Source of the DNA: Lichtheimia corymbifera B2541
Lineage: Eukaryota > Mucoromycota > Mucoromycetes > Mucorales > Lichtheimiaceae
NCBI GenBank assembly: GCA_000697475.1
Contig: JNEU01000814.1
Location: forward strand, 1 to 64,000
Direction of reading: 5' to 3'
Length of the DNA: 64,000 nucleotides
In this document: positions 1-12,700 of the stretch, one piece after another
Position numbering within the stretch: the first letter of the stretch is position 1
Layout: each line of letters opens with the position of its first letter
The notes under the pieces: generated by a model
What the model was told of the DNA's origin: nothing
Databases searched by the model: none
The model's input: the letters and a program-made list of their open reading frames with translations, nothing else
Translations under genes and position numbers: made by a program

Positions 1-317
1 TTATATAAACCAGCAATGCCGACTGACACCTTCGATTCCACAGTGAGAAAGTATCCCATGTCTGATGAAGCCAAGAAGATTCTTCGAACCTTACCTACCT
101 CCATAGCTATTAAGTTACGCTTGCACGGCCAACCTTTTCCATCTGCAACAATTTCTTCCGTCTCCTCGGGGAGTGTCTATTCTACAATGTTTAAAGATAC
201 ATAGCTTCCTTTTCCATGTTTCCCATTGATCACTTTTTGTACCTGTCGCGGCCACGTCACTCTGCGATACGAGGTCGCTTTAAATAAATGCCTACGGGCC
301 ATACACAAAAAAAAAAA

Positions 318-465
318 AGTTTCACGATCAGGCTCGCCGATCCGAGATTTCGCAATGTCACCACCAGCCAAAGTTGAAAAAAAAATTCTAGAGGTCGACC
401 CACGATCCACTTTGGCTGGTGGTGACATTGCGAAATCTCGGATCGGCGAGCCTGATCGTGAAACT
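318..465. repeat. Perfect 57-bp inverted repeat (hairpin)
   Basis: The arms at 318-374 and 409-465 are exact reverse complements over 57 bp, separated by a 34-nt A-rich spacer. A diverged version of the same hairpin lies at about 1318-1465. It has the same arm core (AATGTCACCACCAGCC) and a near-identical spacer, but its arms carry many mismatches. The arm starts with TTTCACGATC, which also occurs as a recurring box in the dispersed repeats at about 7340, 7857 and 36523. It is probably part of a non-coding foldback-type element; no protein is encoded. Confidence 0.9.
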
Positions 466-750
466 TGCACCCAAGGTGCGCTACACCCAGACGAGCAACT
501 TTGTTCGATTGAAGACCCCACGTTTCATTGTAGAATTTTTAGTTATGGGCACCTTTATGTTTTACATATGCTATAAGCGTGATGCTATATGACAAGTAGT
601 GTTTGTTCATTGTGAAGTAGCTTAACTCTAATAGAGCCAAAGATACAGAGGGGCGTGTCTGTGTACGTAGCACATCTGATTGGGGTGAACAAAAAGGGCG
701 AATGCATGATAGTTAATGGACGATTCAATAACGGTCATGCACTTTTTTTC

Positions 751-1036
751 CATTCCAGCTTTTGCCCAATCCACTTGATGGGAATGATGCGCGTGCTCCA
801 GTCGAGCATTTCCATGATTCAATTGTCCTGATCCGAGCTGATTTGGCTGAGTTACGCTCAAATAAAGAGACATCAGTTGAGGTGGATAGTGCATGCTGTA
901 TGTATGGGCTGATATGCTCTTTGTTTGAGCGTAACTCGGTTAAATCAGCTCGGATCAAGAAAGTTGAATGATGGAAATGGTCGACTGAAGCACACGCATC
1001 ATTCCCATCAAGTGGATTGGGAAAAGGCTGGAATGG
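751..1036. repeat. Central palindrome of the nested inverted repeat
   Basis: The arms at about 751-872 and 908-1036 are imperfect reverse complements over about 120 bp with a loop of roughly 35 nt. Matching blocks include the stretch at 762-785 with its mirror at 1002-1030, and GAGTTACGCTCAAA at about 850 with its mirror TTTGAGCGTAACTC at about 925. The mismatches show that the arms have diverged since the structure formed. It contributes the innermost stem of the larger nested repeat. Confidence 0.85.
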
Positions 1037-1612
1037 AAAAAAAGTGCGTGCATTGGAAATGACTTTTGCGTACCTGTAATACATTGTCCCTGAAGCGTTG
1101 ACTTTTTGACTCAGATACACAAACACGATCCTGCGCATCTTCCGCCCTACTAGAGTCAAGCTACTTGACAATGAACAAACGCCACTCTCCATATAGCATC
1201 ACGCTTACAGCATATGTAAAACATAAAGATGCCCATAACTAAAAATTCTACAATGAAACGTGGGGTCTTCAATCGAACAATATTGCTCGTCGGGGTGAAG
1301 CGCACCTTGGGTGGAAGTTTCACGATCGTCGTGACCGATCTCATATTCACCCAATGTCACCACCAGCCTCGTCGAAAAAAATTCAAGAGGTCGACCTGGT
1401 TCACTTTGGCTGGTGGTGACATTGCGTGAATCTGAGAATGGCCACAACGATCGTGAAACTTCCACCCAAGGTGCGCTTCACCCCGACGAGCAATATTGTT
1501 CGATTGAAGACCCCACGTTTCGTTGTAGAATTTTTAGTTATGGGCATCTTTATGTTTTACATATGCTGTAAGCGTGATGCTATATGTCAAGTGGTGTTTG
1601 TTCATCCTTGAT

Positions 1613-2424
1613 CGCCTCGACCATATTAGTACCAATCATGCAGAAGGGCTACTTTGTGTAACAAAACTGAAGCGAGGGACTTAAGAGGGCCAATCTTGCA
1701 TGATGATTCTCCCCCGGGATCCACGTATAGTAGTAATTTCCACCTATTATAGCGGCGTTTATAAGCTTTTCATGTTACCATGGCATGGTTTCATAGGTCA
1801 AATGCCCAGTGCCGACCAGCTGTAACAAGCACTATTGTTGGGCATTATCATATGTACTGAGTTTATTTGTATATATATGCAAGCGTTTATTATGTAACAT
1901 ATGTACAATACGTTGAGAATGTCCATAGCATGTCGTATACCTAGCATAACAACGAGGCAGTTTTAAGCGATGCGAATACGACAAACAGTCAAAGGCGTCT
2001 CGATACGATGATATATATGGTTCAATGTCTATTCCCTTTTCAAGCCACTTCACTGAATCATCATCCATCCTGAAACCAATCATGTAATGCATATCGTGCA
2101 AGTATGAACTACTAGGCTGGTGTTCAAGCTCTTATATTGAAAGCAATGTCCATTCAATGGAAGTCGAAGACTAGGATATGATAGTGTGGGTGTTTGTCAG
2201 GTAAACATGATAAGGAAGAACGTGGATTGGTAGGGGTGGAACATATATAATAAAAGAGTATCATAGTATCCTTGTTTGCTGTCGTCATAATCATCATCGT
2301 CGAGGTTCTTGAAGAAGATGCTGTGTGCCTAAACACCATTATTCGAAGATCGCCTGCCATCCATGGAGGTACACAAGTTGATTGCAAAAGAAAGCCTTGC
2401 TCCACGATATTGCCTTGGCATATG
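1613..2424. other. Gene-free stretch
   Basis: About 0.8 kb of AT-rich sequence following the nested palindrome. Only short open frames without recognisable domains are present, and no RNA gene or clear repeat was seen. It may be further decayed repeat DNA, but nothing positive supports that. Confidence 0.4.
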
Positions 2425-5400
2425 CTAATAAGGACCAGCATCAAAATAAGCTATTAGAATACTGTTAGTAAACCTGCGTAAATGTTTCGCGATAATAAAC
2501 ATAGAATGATAAGGTGGCAAATTAGCTTCCATGGTAACCATGTACTGACAAGGATGGCCACGCGAAGGCTTTGCCGTCATCCTCACCCCTACGGTGCACC
2601 AAGCCGGATAACGGGGGCTGCCATTGTAACTAACAGCATCTTCCATAGGTGCTGCTCGAGCCAACATGTTCAGTCTGATAAAAGGACACAATAGCATCCC
2701 ACGCCCACAGAAGCCGACCCATAAGAGCAAAAAGCAATATACATGATCCATATCTACCACAAGGTTACCGAGTGACAGTCTGACTTCCAACGGCTAAGGC
2801 AGTAATCCTCAAATGCAATTGATAGGGCCAAGATAGGGCTGACCACACTGTCGCATGTAAATCATAGCTGCCAACGATGCTTTACAAGGCACCATCCCGT
2901 TCTACCCATAGCAAATAAACATCCGCCATATCAGTAGTTGCTGCCATCAAGCGACCTTTTTGGGTTGGCGTCATTAGAGACACATCATGCACTGCAGCAA
3001 ATAAATCCGGTCTTGATGAGAGCATACGCGAGAATATGACTTGCTGAGAGAACCTCCAAGGTATCCACACAGGTACTTGAGAAATGACATACGCCACGGC
3101 ACCGATAAGAAACATTGCCCAAAGATCCACCAATAAAGAGACGCCTTGCAGGTACGATAGATGATTTCCAAAACGATAGAAACGGTATCCTTGGCAACCA
3201 CAGCCAAAATAGACTGATCCAATAGAGATTGCTTGCTTGCTTCTGAGAAATCCACCAAAGCCAAATGTTGATCTTCGTCTTTCAAAGCAATAGGACTTGA
3301 CACTGACAAATCCAGGGAGAACAAATAGACCTTCATGGCACCAAAAAGTATGTAAAATATGCCTTGATGGAATGATCGACCTATGAATGCGCATATTACT
3401 AGTTTATCTTTGAGATAGTGGTAACAATACTTAGCCGAGGCCATTATGGAAATATAGAATGCTTGATGCTACGCACATCCAACGCCGGTTTCCTTGCTAC
3501 AGAGATGCCCATGCAATAAACGATTGCTAATAGCCGCTTTTCAAGAGGAAGGAGTGTTGCTTGATGACGGCTGCCTTGCGTGCTCGATAGACGATGATAA
3601 CACCAAACGACACACACATTGTAGCTTGTTGCTGATGTGACACACCCATAAGAGATGTACGCTGCAGGATGATCTTGAAGAAAGTAATTGGCCAATGATG
3701 AAAATCCACAGAGAATCGAGTAAATGTTGTTGACACTAAAGGTATGGAATCTGTTGCACATTGTTGCTGCTTCTTGTGCTAGTTGCTGATATGATCCACC
3801 GATAACATGCATGCGTAGCTGAAAATATATCAAAAGAATTGTCGTCGACCAGAACCACAATCAGACGAGATAAACCTTGACGACAGCGAAAGATATAGAA
3901 ATTGTTGCTTGTTGTTGCAGATGCAAATAAAAGGAAGTGTCCAATAGGTGGTAACGAGAACCATCGAACGATGTGATAAGGCCAGCTGGTACTGAGGGTT
4001 GCTATAGACGTCGCTCCTTAACCATGACATGATTCACCTATAAAAGATGCACGTCAGTAAGCAATTTTCCAAACACATAGAACAATACTTAACAATGATG
4101 ACTCTAATCCTGACGACTTCAATGCAAGATAGCCCATCTAGAAAAGAACACATGTCAGCACAAAGTTTCCAAAAGTCATTGGGATGATACGTACTAGAAT
4201 CTCTCAATCAGGGTGCAGTGATCCGCTAGATTTCCCGCCGCCAGAAACAATAATGATAAGAAAAGGGCACAATGTCAAAGAATGCCAAGGTACCAGTACT
4301 GCCTACTAGCCCCCACCCGAAGGAAGCATGGCGCCAAAACACCGAATTTAACAGTGACCCATATGAGCCCTTCATCAGTCGACTTTGGCACCACCTGAGC
4401 CGTGGATCCGCACACTGTAACTGTGGTGAGAGGATGCATTTGAATTGGGCTAAGCCCATAGCATCATGAGCACATGTGAAAGGGGCAGCATGGTCTCCCC
4501 AAGGCAGCATACAGTACAATAACATCCTTGACGTGCCAGTGATATAACCGAGGAAAAGCCTTCTTGATGCTGTCATCACATATCATCCATTGTAAGTGCA
4601 CATGCATGTGACACATTCCATGACCAATACTCTTACCTTGTAGTAATTCCCAACAGCGTCCTTCCTTCAAATAAAACTGTATCTCCATGCCAACCATATC
4701 ATGCTGCTGCTATTCCATTGTAAAGCTCGTTAATCGACAGCACTTGTATTGTAGGTCCAATACTATACATACCAATGAACCTCCAAAGAACGGAACAATA
4801 CTTGACGACGAATGGGTTGCGCGATCGATAAACCTTGATAAGACCAAGAACACACGTAATATTGTTGCCCGTTGCTATGCGACACCCTTAAGAGACATGC
4901 GCTGCAGAATACTTTTGAAAGCAATTGGCCAATAACGAAAAACACCAGAGAATCGAATAAATGGTGTTGACACTAAAGATATAGACTCTGCTGCGTCTTG
5001 CTTGTTGCTGACATGATCCACCGATAATACACATGCGTAGCAGGATATCCATCAAAGAATTGGCGACCATCTTGGAGAGATGCATAGATGACCTTAGTAT
5101 CGCTGAAGATATCGACGCTGGCTCTCATTGCTTGTTCATGACATGGTCCATCCATAAGAGACATTTAATGGCAGCCGTGCATCCAAGGAGTTGCCGATAA
5201 CCAGAACCACCAGGAGACGGGAAGCTTATTGACACGAAAGATGTACAAGTTGTCCACCGAATTGCGATATAACGAGAACCACCAGACCATGGATTACGCT
5301 TGAGATGACACCGACGATATGGATGCTGTTGCTTGTTGAATGATACAATCCACCCGCAAGAGACGTGCATTGGATGACACTCTTCAGAGAAATCGCCTGT

Positions 5401-6670
5401 TGTTGCTTGGTAACCAAACACAAGAAATGGAATGAAGATTGACGACACCAGAAGATATAAACACTTTTCCTCAAAGCTGGCATGATTCACCTATTAAAGA
5501 TGCACGGTAAACGAAGTGTTCCAATCCCATCCAGCAATACTTAGCAATCATACAGCTGTAACCTCGTAAACTTCAAGACACCAAAAGACAAGTTGCTCTC
5601 TGCAGTGGTCCCTCTGAATAATGGTAGGCGTTTCAACAAAGTTTCCAAAAAGCATCAGAGTCATACATACCTGAATCACTCAATCATCACCCGCAGACTT
5701 GGAACCAAATAGACCATCAGGATGTAAAGTAATAATAAACACCCACAGCCAAGAAATGTCACAGTACCGGCACCCTCCTGAATCCGGCGATGAGGTGCAT
5801 CAATAGAGATACCCATCTTCTCTCTAAAGGCAAGGAGATCAATAGCCGTAAAACGATGGAGGCCGTGCGCACAGCGGATGCATTTTTAAATCCCTGAGGT
5901 CGCAACATGAGTCACACTGTCCCCGGGCACAACATGTCCGTCTCCCCTGAAAGTGCAGTACAGTGACATCCTTGACGTGCAGCTGTGATAATAACAGTAT
6001 CGCCGAAAGAGGGCTCTGCCACTGTATGGCGTTTGGTAAGTTCACTTGAATCCAACCAATCCCAGAATGATGCACTGTACCTCTAGGTATTGCCAATACC
6101 ACTATTGATGCAAATAGCCTGGTATTCATCCGATCCAGTATGTGCTGCTGCTGTTTCCTTGTAAGGCACGTTAATTAAGTGATCCTGCTTTGTAGATCTA
6201 ACGCCATGCATACCATTGAGCCAACCCTGCAGCGTTCTTGCTTTGAGATCCATATCTTGTTGCTGCCAGAGGTACCCTCATCCAACATGTTCAATCTACC
6301 ATGAGCGTATTGTAAGATAACAATTAAAACCAATCTAAACGCGTCTTCTTGTCAACATACCCAAAAGAGGCAGTGTAAAGACTTCTTGTTGTGGACAGCT
6401 TGGGAATGAACACACGCGACACCCCAATAGATCTTGTATAAACGAGAGAACAGTAATCTACACGTGAACATTAGTACCATAATATTCAACTTGAATAGTA
6501 AAAGAGTTGCAGCGATTGAACGTACATGTTGTGTTGGAATGCAAGCTTGAGTCATCGATAGATCGCGCGCGTCCTTCTTGTTGAATGTCTGCAGCCGAAA
6601 AGAGTCGTCATTGACCACCTGTTCACCCAGTTGAGGCTGCACAATGAAAGGAATGGCAGCGGTTAATGCG
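2425..6670 (-). pseudogene. Decayed, internally duplicated gene-like tract
   Basis: Minus-strand frames carry short protein-like stretches interrupted by stops and frame changes, so no continuous model could be built. Two kinds of duplication are visible. A segment at about 3980-4800 is repeated at about 5430-6250, an offset close to 1.44 kb; matching landmarks are the CATGATTCACCTAT box at 4027 and 5462 and the CATCCTTGACGTGC box at about 4523 and 5969. Separately, degenerate units of roughly 135 bp, with the core TTGTTGCTGACATGATCCAC, recur between about 3640 and 5400. Some peptides have the flavour of beta-propeller repeats (RCC1-like: a GG-Y/S-H pattern followed by I/VYI-G), but this is too weak to name a family. 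The best reading is a dead multi-exon gene or an old tandem-duplicated repeat. Confidence 0.4.
3980..6250. repeat. Diverged tandem segmental duplication, offset about 1.44 kb
   Basis: Copy 1 runs from about 3980 to 4800 and copy 2 from about 5430 to 6250, in the same orientation. Shared landmarks, in the same order, are the CATGATTCACCTAT box, an AAAGTTTCCAAAA box (4160/5639), a GCCAAG-GTACC-type stretch (4283/5750), a CATCCTTGACGTGC box (4523/5969), a TGCTGCTGCT stretch followed by TTGTAA (4700/6142) and a CATACCATTGA/CATACCAATGA box (4767/6207). Identity is patchy, so the event is old. Exact ends cannot be set by eye. Confidence 0.6.
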
Positions 6671-7084
6671 TTGTAGCTTCAGAATGGAGACACCTCTTAC
6701 CTTGCCTTGTGAAGTGGGAGTGAAGTAGGGGCTCTTATGCCGTTCCTCTCAGTGTTCCCATTTTGTGCACAACACCCCACCCCGCTTGCTACAGTTACTG
6801 TTGTGAATATGAACCTCAACAATAGCCTATAAACTTTAGTCAATGATAAAGCCCACTGAATACATTCCTTGTAATTAAGCTATGCATACATTATTTTACT
6901 GTGGCGGGATTGGCGTCTACCAAGTCCGTGCACACCAATGCAGACCGACAGCTCCTGGATTTGTGCAACCAATCCATGATTGACTCGCCTACCATACATA
7001 CAAAATATCCCTGTATAAATTCATTGTCATTTTCGTTGTCTTTGTTATAGTATTAGATATTTCATGATTGTGTGCTGTTTACTC
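6671..7084. other. Gene-free stretch
   Basis: About 0.4 kb between the decayed tract and the dispersed repeat. No open frame of note, RNA gene or repeat was recognised. Confidence 0.4.
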
Positions 7085-9530
7085 ACTTCCTAGGTAATCG
7101 TCATCCATTTATGCAGCAACGTGTCAATCACGCGTCTGTGTAACCACCACACGCCGTTTTCACTCAGCTCTTCACCTTTCCGTTGATGCAGTCGACACCA
7201 TCTATTAGGAGAAAGTAAGTCCCTCACTCTTACGGTATAGGTAAAACATAAAGGTGCCTGTTTCTCAAGATTTCATAATGGAGCGTGAGGCTTTTATGAG
7301 AACGAATATACTCGTCGTGGTCGACAGCACTGTGTGTGTGCAAGTTTCATGATGGAGGTGGGCAATCTCGGGTACGTTCCGGTCCATCCGTCGCCTCTCC
7401 TATAGTTGGGCCGTTCGCATTCAAAGTTCTCAAAATGAAGCGTGCGATTTTTAAATGAATAGAGTTGATCAGCATGGCTCAGAGAACCTGGTTACCAAGT
7501 TTCATGTTCGAAATGGGGAATCCCAAGGTAATGCATACTAATCGACATTTCATGAATTTCGACAGGTGCGGAATTTCCGTCGATCATAGTAAATCCCATA
7601 TTACACCCTCCCATTCCAAATCTTCAAATGAAGCATGCGTTCATTATTAAGACGATGTTGATCAGCATGATAAAGAGCACCTTGTGTGAAAGTTTCAGGT
7701 TCGAGAGAGGCAATCTCAAGTTTCTGGCCAGTCCACAATATATATATTCCCATCCATTCATCGTCCGGCGCTCCCATTTTAATTCTCACAATGAAGCCTG
7801 CGGATTTTATTTCAATGGAGTTGATCAGCATGTCGAAGCCTACCGTCCTGACCAAGTTTCACGATGGAGGTAGACAAGCGCGGGGGTGTGCACTATGCAC
7901 CCTACTTGCGCTCAGTCGGTCCTATATTTGGACCGCCCGATTCATTGAAACATCATAATGAAGCATGCGGTTTTTAAATGAATGGAGTTGATCAGCATGA
8001 CTCAGCGAACCTTCTTACCAAGTTTCATGTTCAAGGTGGGCAATCCCAAGGTTATGCATACTAAATGGCATTTCAATAAATTCGGCGCTTTCCAAATTTC
8101 CGTCGGTTATAGTAAACCCCACATTGCACCCTCCCATTCAAAATTTTCAAATGAAGTGTGAGTTCTTTATTAATCCAAAGTTGATCAGCATGACGTTAAG
8201 CATATTGTGTGCAAGTTTGAGGTTCGAGAGAGGCAATCTCAAAGTCAAGAATTAGTTTTATAGTGTTCAAGGATGTGTCTGGCAAGTCAACCTATTTTAA
8301 TTTCCAGCTCTTCCACTCCAACTTCTTCCCCCTTTCTCCCAATCTCAACTGTTGCCCCATTCAAGCACAACTACAACCTGCGAACGATTGTCCTGCTTCA
8401 ACCCATCATGTCCATCCTACGATTGTCTTGATCCGTTACTCTTTAACTGAATGGCACCTGCATGGCGTATACACCCCACTATAACACACGCCTTTCTTGA
8501 CACCACGCCTTCTCTTGTACACTCCTCTGCCACAATCAAACGTAACAGCATTCATTCCAGCAGTTGCCATTAGAAAGGTCTTTACTCCATTGTCTCAAAC
8601 AACGTTCACATCCTTGTCACTCTACTACAACACACTTCTCTGCAACCACCAAATAGCAGCTATTGCTATTAGCAAGGCCTTCATTTCACTGTCTCAGCTT
8701 ACTAGCAGCAACTTTCTTTGATACAGACGGATTCGAATGGATGAGATGTTATATCAGATATCAAATCTACTGCAATACACGCAATCTTCACCTGTTTGAG
8801 TTGCGATGGAAGAAAATGACCACGAAAGGATTGACCAGCACTCGGATGGGGAAGGGAGCATATTAGCAACGATCATATGGCTCGTTTCATGAATTTGATG
8901 GATGGATGGAATCAAGTGCAGTGATGAGATCTCCTGGAATGTTGCTTTGGTTACTTTACACGTTGTCCGCAGGAACGATCAACTGGACACGGCTTAGGAT
9001 GTTGATGGATTGGATGGCATTGATGAAACGGATTATATCTTGGCGAAAGATGCTTTACAGCCATGGATGCTATTGGAGTACTCAAGTCAAGGCATGCAGC
9101 AGCTATTTTACAGTCATGGATGAAGGATGTTTGTGACGGCAGCAACCAAGGACACGATGGCACAATTATCCCTGTCGACTCGATGTGATTCATCCGTAGC
9201 CCATTCCCGTACCATAGCTACTCGATAAACATCCACACTACATTATGCTTTCTCGACCTTTCCATTGAATACAGTATATCATTTAAAAGAGCATCGTGCA
9301 ATCAGTTTATATACGCAAGATGTGGATCACTTGGTTTGAGGATTGAAAGGGTTGAATAGAAACTTGGAAGTTGGAAAGCGAGATTGGATCATTTAGATCC
9401 GAATATGCAGAACGGGCATGGTTGTGTAACAGAGTCAAGAGGGCAGATGCTATTGGTGAAGAATGCATGGTAGCTTCTAGCTCAATCTTTCCTGCAGATA
9501 ATGAATTAAGCATACAATGAGCCAAGCATA
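7085..9530 (+). repeat. Dispersed repeat family, copy 1
   Basis: This stretch is similar in order and sequence to 36050-38040, and its first part to the inverse of 38640-39330. The left part (7240-8260) is a run of degenerate units, each with a box like GTTGATCAGCATG (about 7460, 7657, 7818, 7985, 8184; spacing about 160-200 bp) followed by an AAGTTTCA(T/C/G)G(T/A)T box and GGCAATC. The right part (8260-9530) is unique-looking sequence that is nevertheless shared with 36925-38040. The left edge carries the GTAAAACATAAAGGTGCC box common to the family. No transposase or reverse transcriptase frame was found. It is likely a non-autonomous or fully decayed element. Confidence 0.75.
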
Positions 9531-9751
9531 CAATGGCACATTAATCAATCATTACACGTGAAACGTTATTGTAATAGAATACACAGGGTTGAGCCCAGTA
9601 TTATATTAATCCAGAAGGTATATACACAGTCTAATGCAACGGGTGGTGAGGAGTGATGATGATGAGATCAAACTATTATAAACATGGGAGTTGAGGGAAG
9701 TTGATAAGAGAGGAAGTAGTAATTGTAGTGTGATATGATCGAGCATTAGAT

Positions 9752-12700
9752 TTACTCATCAAGGTACTCCTCAGGCGAAGGGCAAGTGCACATAAGGTTA
9801 CGATCACCCCAGGCATCATCAACACGAGCAACGGAAGGCCAGAACTTGTTTTGACGAAGATGAGCCATAGGGAAAGCGGCTTGTTCACGGGTGTAAGGAT
9901 GATCCCACTTGTCACCCATCATCACCTCCAAAGAGTGAGGAGAGTTCTTGAGCACGTTGTTTTCCTTGTTCACCTTGCCGTCAATCACATCTTGAATTTC
10001 CTTGCGAATAGCAATCATAGCATCACAGAAGCGGTCAAGTTCAGCCTTGGATTCGGATTCAGTAGGCTCAACCATGAGGGTGTTGGTAACAGGGAAAGAC
10101 ATGGTAGGGCTGTGGAAACCATAATCTTGAAGACGCTTGGCAACATCGATAGCTTCAATACCCTTGGGCACAAATGGACGAATGTCAACGATAAATTCGT
10201 GACCACACATGCCATTCTCGTTGGTGTACAAGATGTCATAGTGATCAGCCAAGCGGGCACGCATGTAGTTGGCACTCAACAAAGCGGTCTTGGTAGCCTC
10301 GGTCATACCTTCACTGCCCATCATCTTGATGTAAGCCCAAGAGATAGGAAGGATGGAAGCCGAACCATAAGGAGCTGCAGAGACAGGGCCAATGGCGTTT
10401 TGACCACCAGTCTTGACGACAGGGTGACCAGGAAGATGAGGAGCAAGATGTTCCTTGCATGCAATAGGACCCATACCAGGCTATTAAAAATAATACCATT
10501 AGTTCCAGCACATATTGATAAATCCTTTTTCATTGTTATACTTACACCACCACCACCGTGAGGAATACAGAAAGTCTTGTGCAAGTTCATGTGGCAGACA
10601 TCAGCACCGATTTCAGCAGGCTTGGTAAGACCAATTTGGGCATTGAGGTTGGCACCATCCATGTAAACTTGACCACCATACTTGTGAACGGTCTCACAAG
10701 CTTCGACAACACCAGGTTCGAACATACCAAAGGTAGAGGGGTAAGTGACCATGAAAGCAGCAAGCTTGTCCTTGTGCTTCTCAGCCTTAGCCTTGAGATC
10801 AGCCATATCCAAGTTGCCATTGTTGTCACACTTGACAATGACAACATCCATACCAGCCATAGCAGCAGAAGCAGGGTTGGTACCGTGAGCAGAAATAGGG
10901 ATCAAGCAGACGTTACGGTGGGATTCACCACGTGCTTCATGGTAGGCACCAATGGCACGAAGACCAGCATATTCACCTTGGGCACCAGAGTTGGGTTGCA
11001 AAGAAACTTCATCAAAGCCAGTAATCTCAGCAAGATCCTTGGAGAACTCGTCAAGCATGATGCGGTAGCCTTCAGTTTGATCCTCAGGAGCGAAAGGATG
11101 AATGTTACCAAATTCGGGCCAAGTGACAGGAACCATCTCAGTGGTAGCATTAAGCTTCATGGTACAAGAACCAAGAGGAATCATGGAGTGAACAAGGGAC
11201 AAGTCACGGCTTTGGAGTTGATGGATATAACGCAACATTTCGGTTTCAGAGCGGTAGCTGTTGAAGACAGGGTGTTGCAAGTAAGGCGAAGCACGCTTCA
11301 ACGGAACAGGGATACCAGAGGGAGCATCAAGAACTTGGTCAATGTTGATTTGTTGACCTTCCTTGCTGAACACAGAGAACAAATCGGCAACATCTTGTTG
11401 AGTGACGCTTTCATCAAGGGTCATAGAGATGGTGTGGGCATTGATGGCACGCAAGTTGATTTGCTTCTCAAGAGCCTTTTGAAGAACAGCAGAGGAGCTT
11501 TCAACCTTGACGGAAAGGGTATCAAAGAAGGCGCCATCATTTTCGATGGTGTAACCAGCGGTACGCAAACCTTGAGCGAGAACAGAGGTCATGTTGTGGA
11601 TGCGGTTGGCAATGTTTTTGATGCCCTAATGAATCACATGAGTCGCTTGATCCCATACAAATATATATATAAATAAGCCTTCTTACCTCGGGACCATGGT
11701 AAACAGCATACATGGCAGACATGTTGGCAAGCAAAGCTTGGGCAGTGCAAATGTTGCTGGTGGCCTTTTCACGACGAATGTGTTGTTCACGAGTTTGCAA
11801 AGCAAGACGAAGAGCTGGTTTGCCTTGAGCATCCTTTGAAACACCAATCAAACGACCTGGCATACGACGCTTTTGGTCATCCTTGCATGCAAAGAAGGCA
11901 GCATGAGGACCACCAAAGCCAAGTGGGACACCGAAACGTTGGCTGTTACCAAGAGCAATATCGGCACCAAATTCACCAGGAGCCTTGAGCACAGCCAATG
12001 CCATCAAGTCAGTGGCAACGGCAACCTTACCACCAGCAGCGTGAACAGTGGCAGTGAGAGCTTCATAGTCATGGACGGTACCACGGGTATTGGGGTACTA
12101 TAATCAACAAGGTTTAGCCATACACACAACAAGAAAAATTTATCCTTTTCAATTTTACCTGCAACAAAACGCCAGCCAAATCCTTCTTGTGTTCTTCAAA
12201 CTTGAAGTTGAAGACGTTGGCAACAACGACGTTGATGTTGAATGATTCAGCACGGGTCTTGAGACAAGCAATAGTTTGAGGGTGGCAGTTCTCATCAACA
12301 ATGAAGGTGTTCTTGGCACGACGACCGGATTGCCAGCACATAAGCATAGCTTCAGCAGCAGCAGTGCCTTCATCAAGCAAAGATGCGTTGGCAATAGGGA
12401 GACCAGTCATATCAGAGACCATGGTTTGGAAGTTGAGGAGAGACTCAAGACGACCTTGCGAGATCTCAGGTTGATAAGGTGTATACTAATTGACATAACA
12501 CGTATGTTAGATACCCATGTGCTTGTCCCAAAACAGCAACTGTCACTTTTTTTTCACCATTCCCAAATCCCTCTTTCTTTACCTGAGTGTACCATGCAGG
12601 GTTCTCCAAGACGTTTCTCAAGATAACGTTGGGCACAACAGTATCAGTGTAACCCATACCAATGTAGGAGCGATAGACTTTGTTCTTGGAAGCAATGCTC

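Larger units (their letters stand above)
318..1612. repeat. Nested long inverted repeat (foldback-type element)
   Basis: The order is hairpin C1 (318-465), segment A (466-625), a central palindrome, inverted A (about 1155-1312), diverged hairpin C2 (1318-1465), and A again in direct orientation (1466-1608). C1 plus A on the left therefore mirrors inverted A plus C2 on the right, giving a near-palindrome of about 1.15 kb centred near 891. Segment A ends near the box AGCATATGTAAAACATAAAG (read on one strand), which recurs at the edges of the repeats at 7248, 36055 and 39085. No open frame of convincing coding quality lies inside. Read-through RNA would fold into long double-stranded RNA (inference). 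Confidence 0.8.

Noticed and set aside
375..408. Hairpin spacer resembling a cloning polylinker (TCTAGA then GTCGAC), suggesting vector contamination or an engineered hairpin
   Set aside because: The diverged twin at about 1378-1400 has nearly the same spacer in natural, mutated surroundings, so it is native sequence.
2425..6670. An intact RCC1/kelch gene
   Set aside because: Stops and frame changes break every candidate exon, and the family resemblance is only suggestive.
7690..7730. GGTTCGAG in the repeat units, considered as a tRNA B box / SINE promoter
   Set aside because: There is no matching A box at the right distance and no cloverleaf can be drawn.
7460..8200. Regularly spaced repeated boxes, considered as a CRISPR array
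   Set aside because: The units are 160-200 bp, degenerate and eukaryotic; there are no short identical repeats with unique spacers and no cas genes.
9851..10561. Plus-strand open frame of 236 codons
   Set aside because: It is antisense to the last glycine dehydrogenase exon and has no domain character.
10558..11676. Long plus-strand open frame (372 codons)
   Set aside because: It is an antisense shadow of the glycine dehydrogenase exons; the minus-strand protein is unmistakable.
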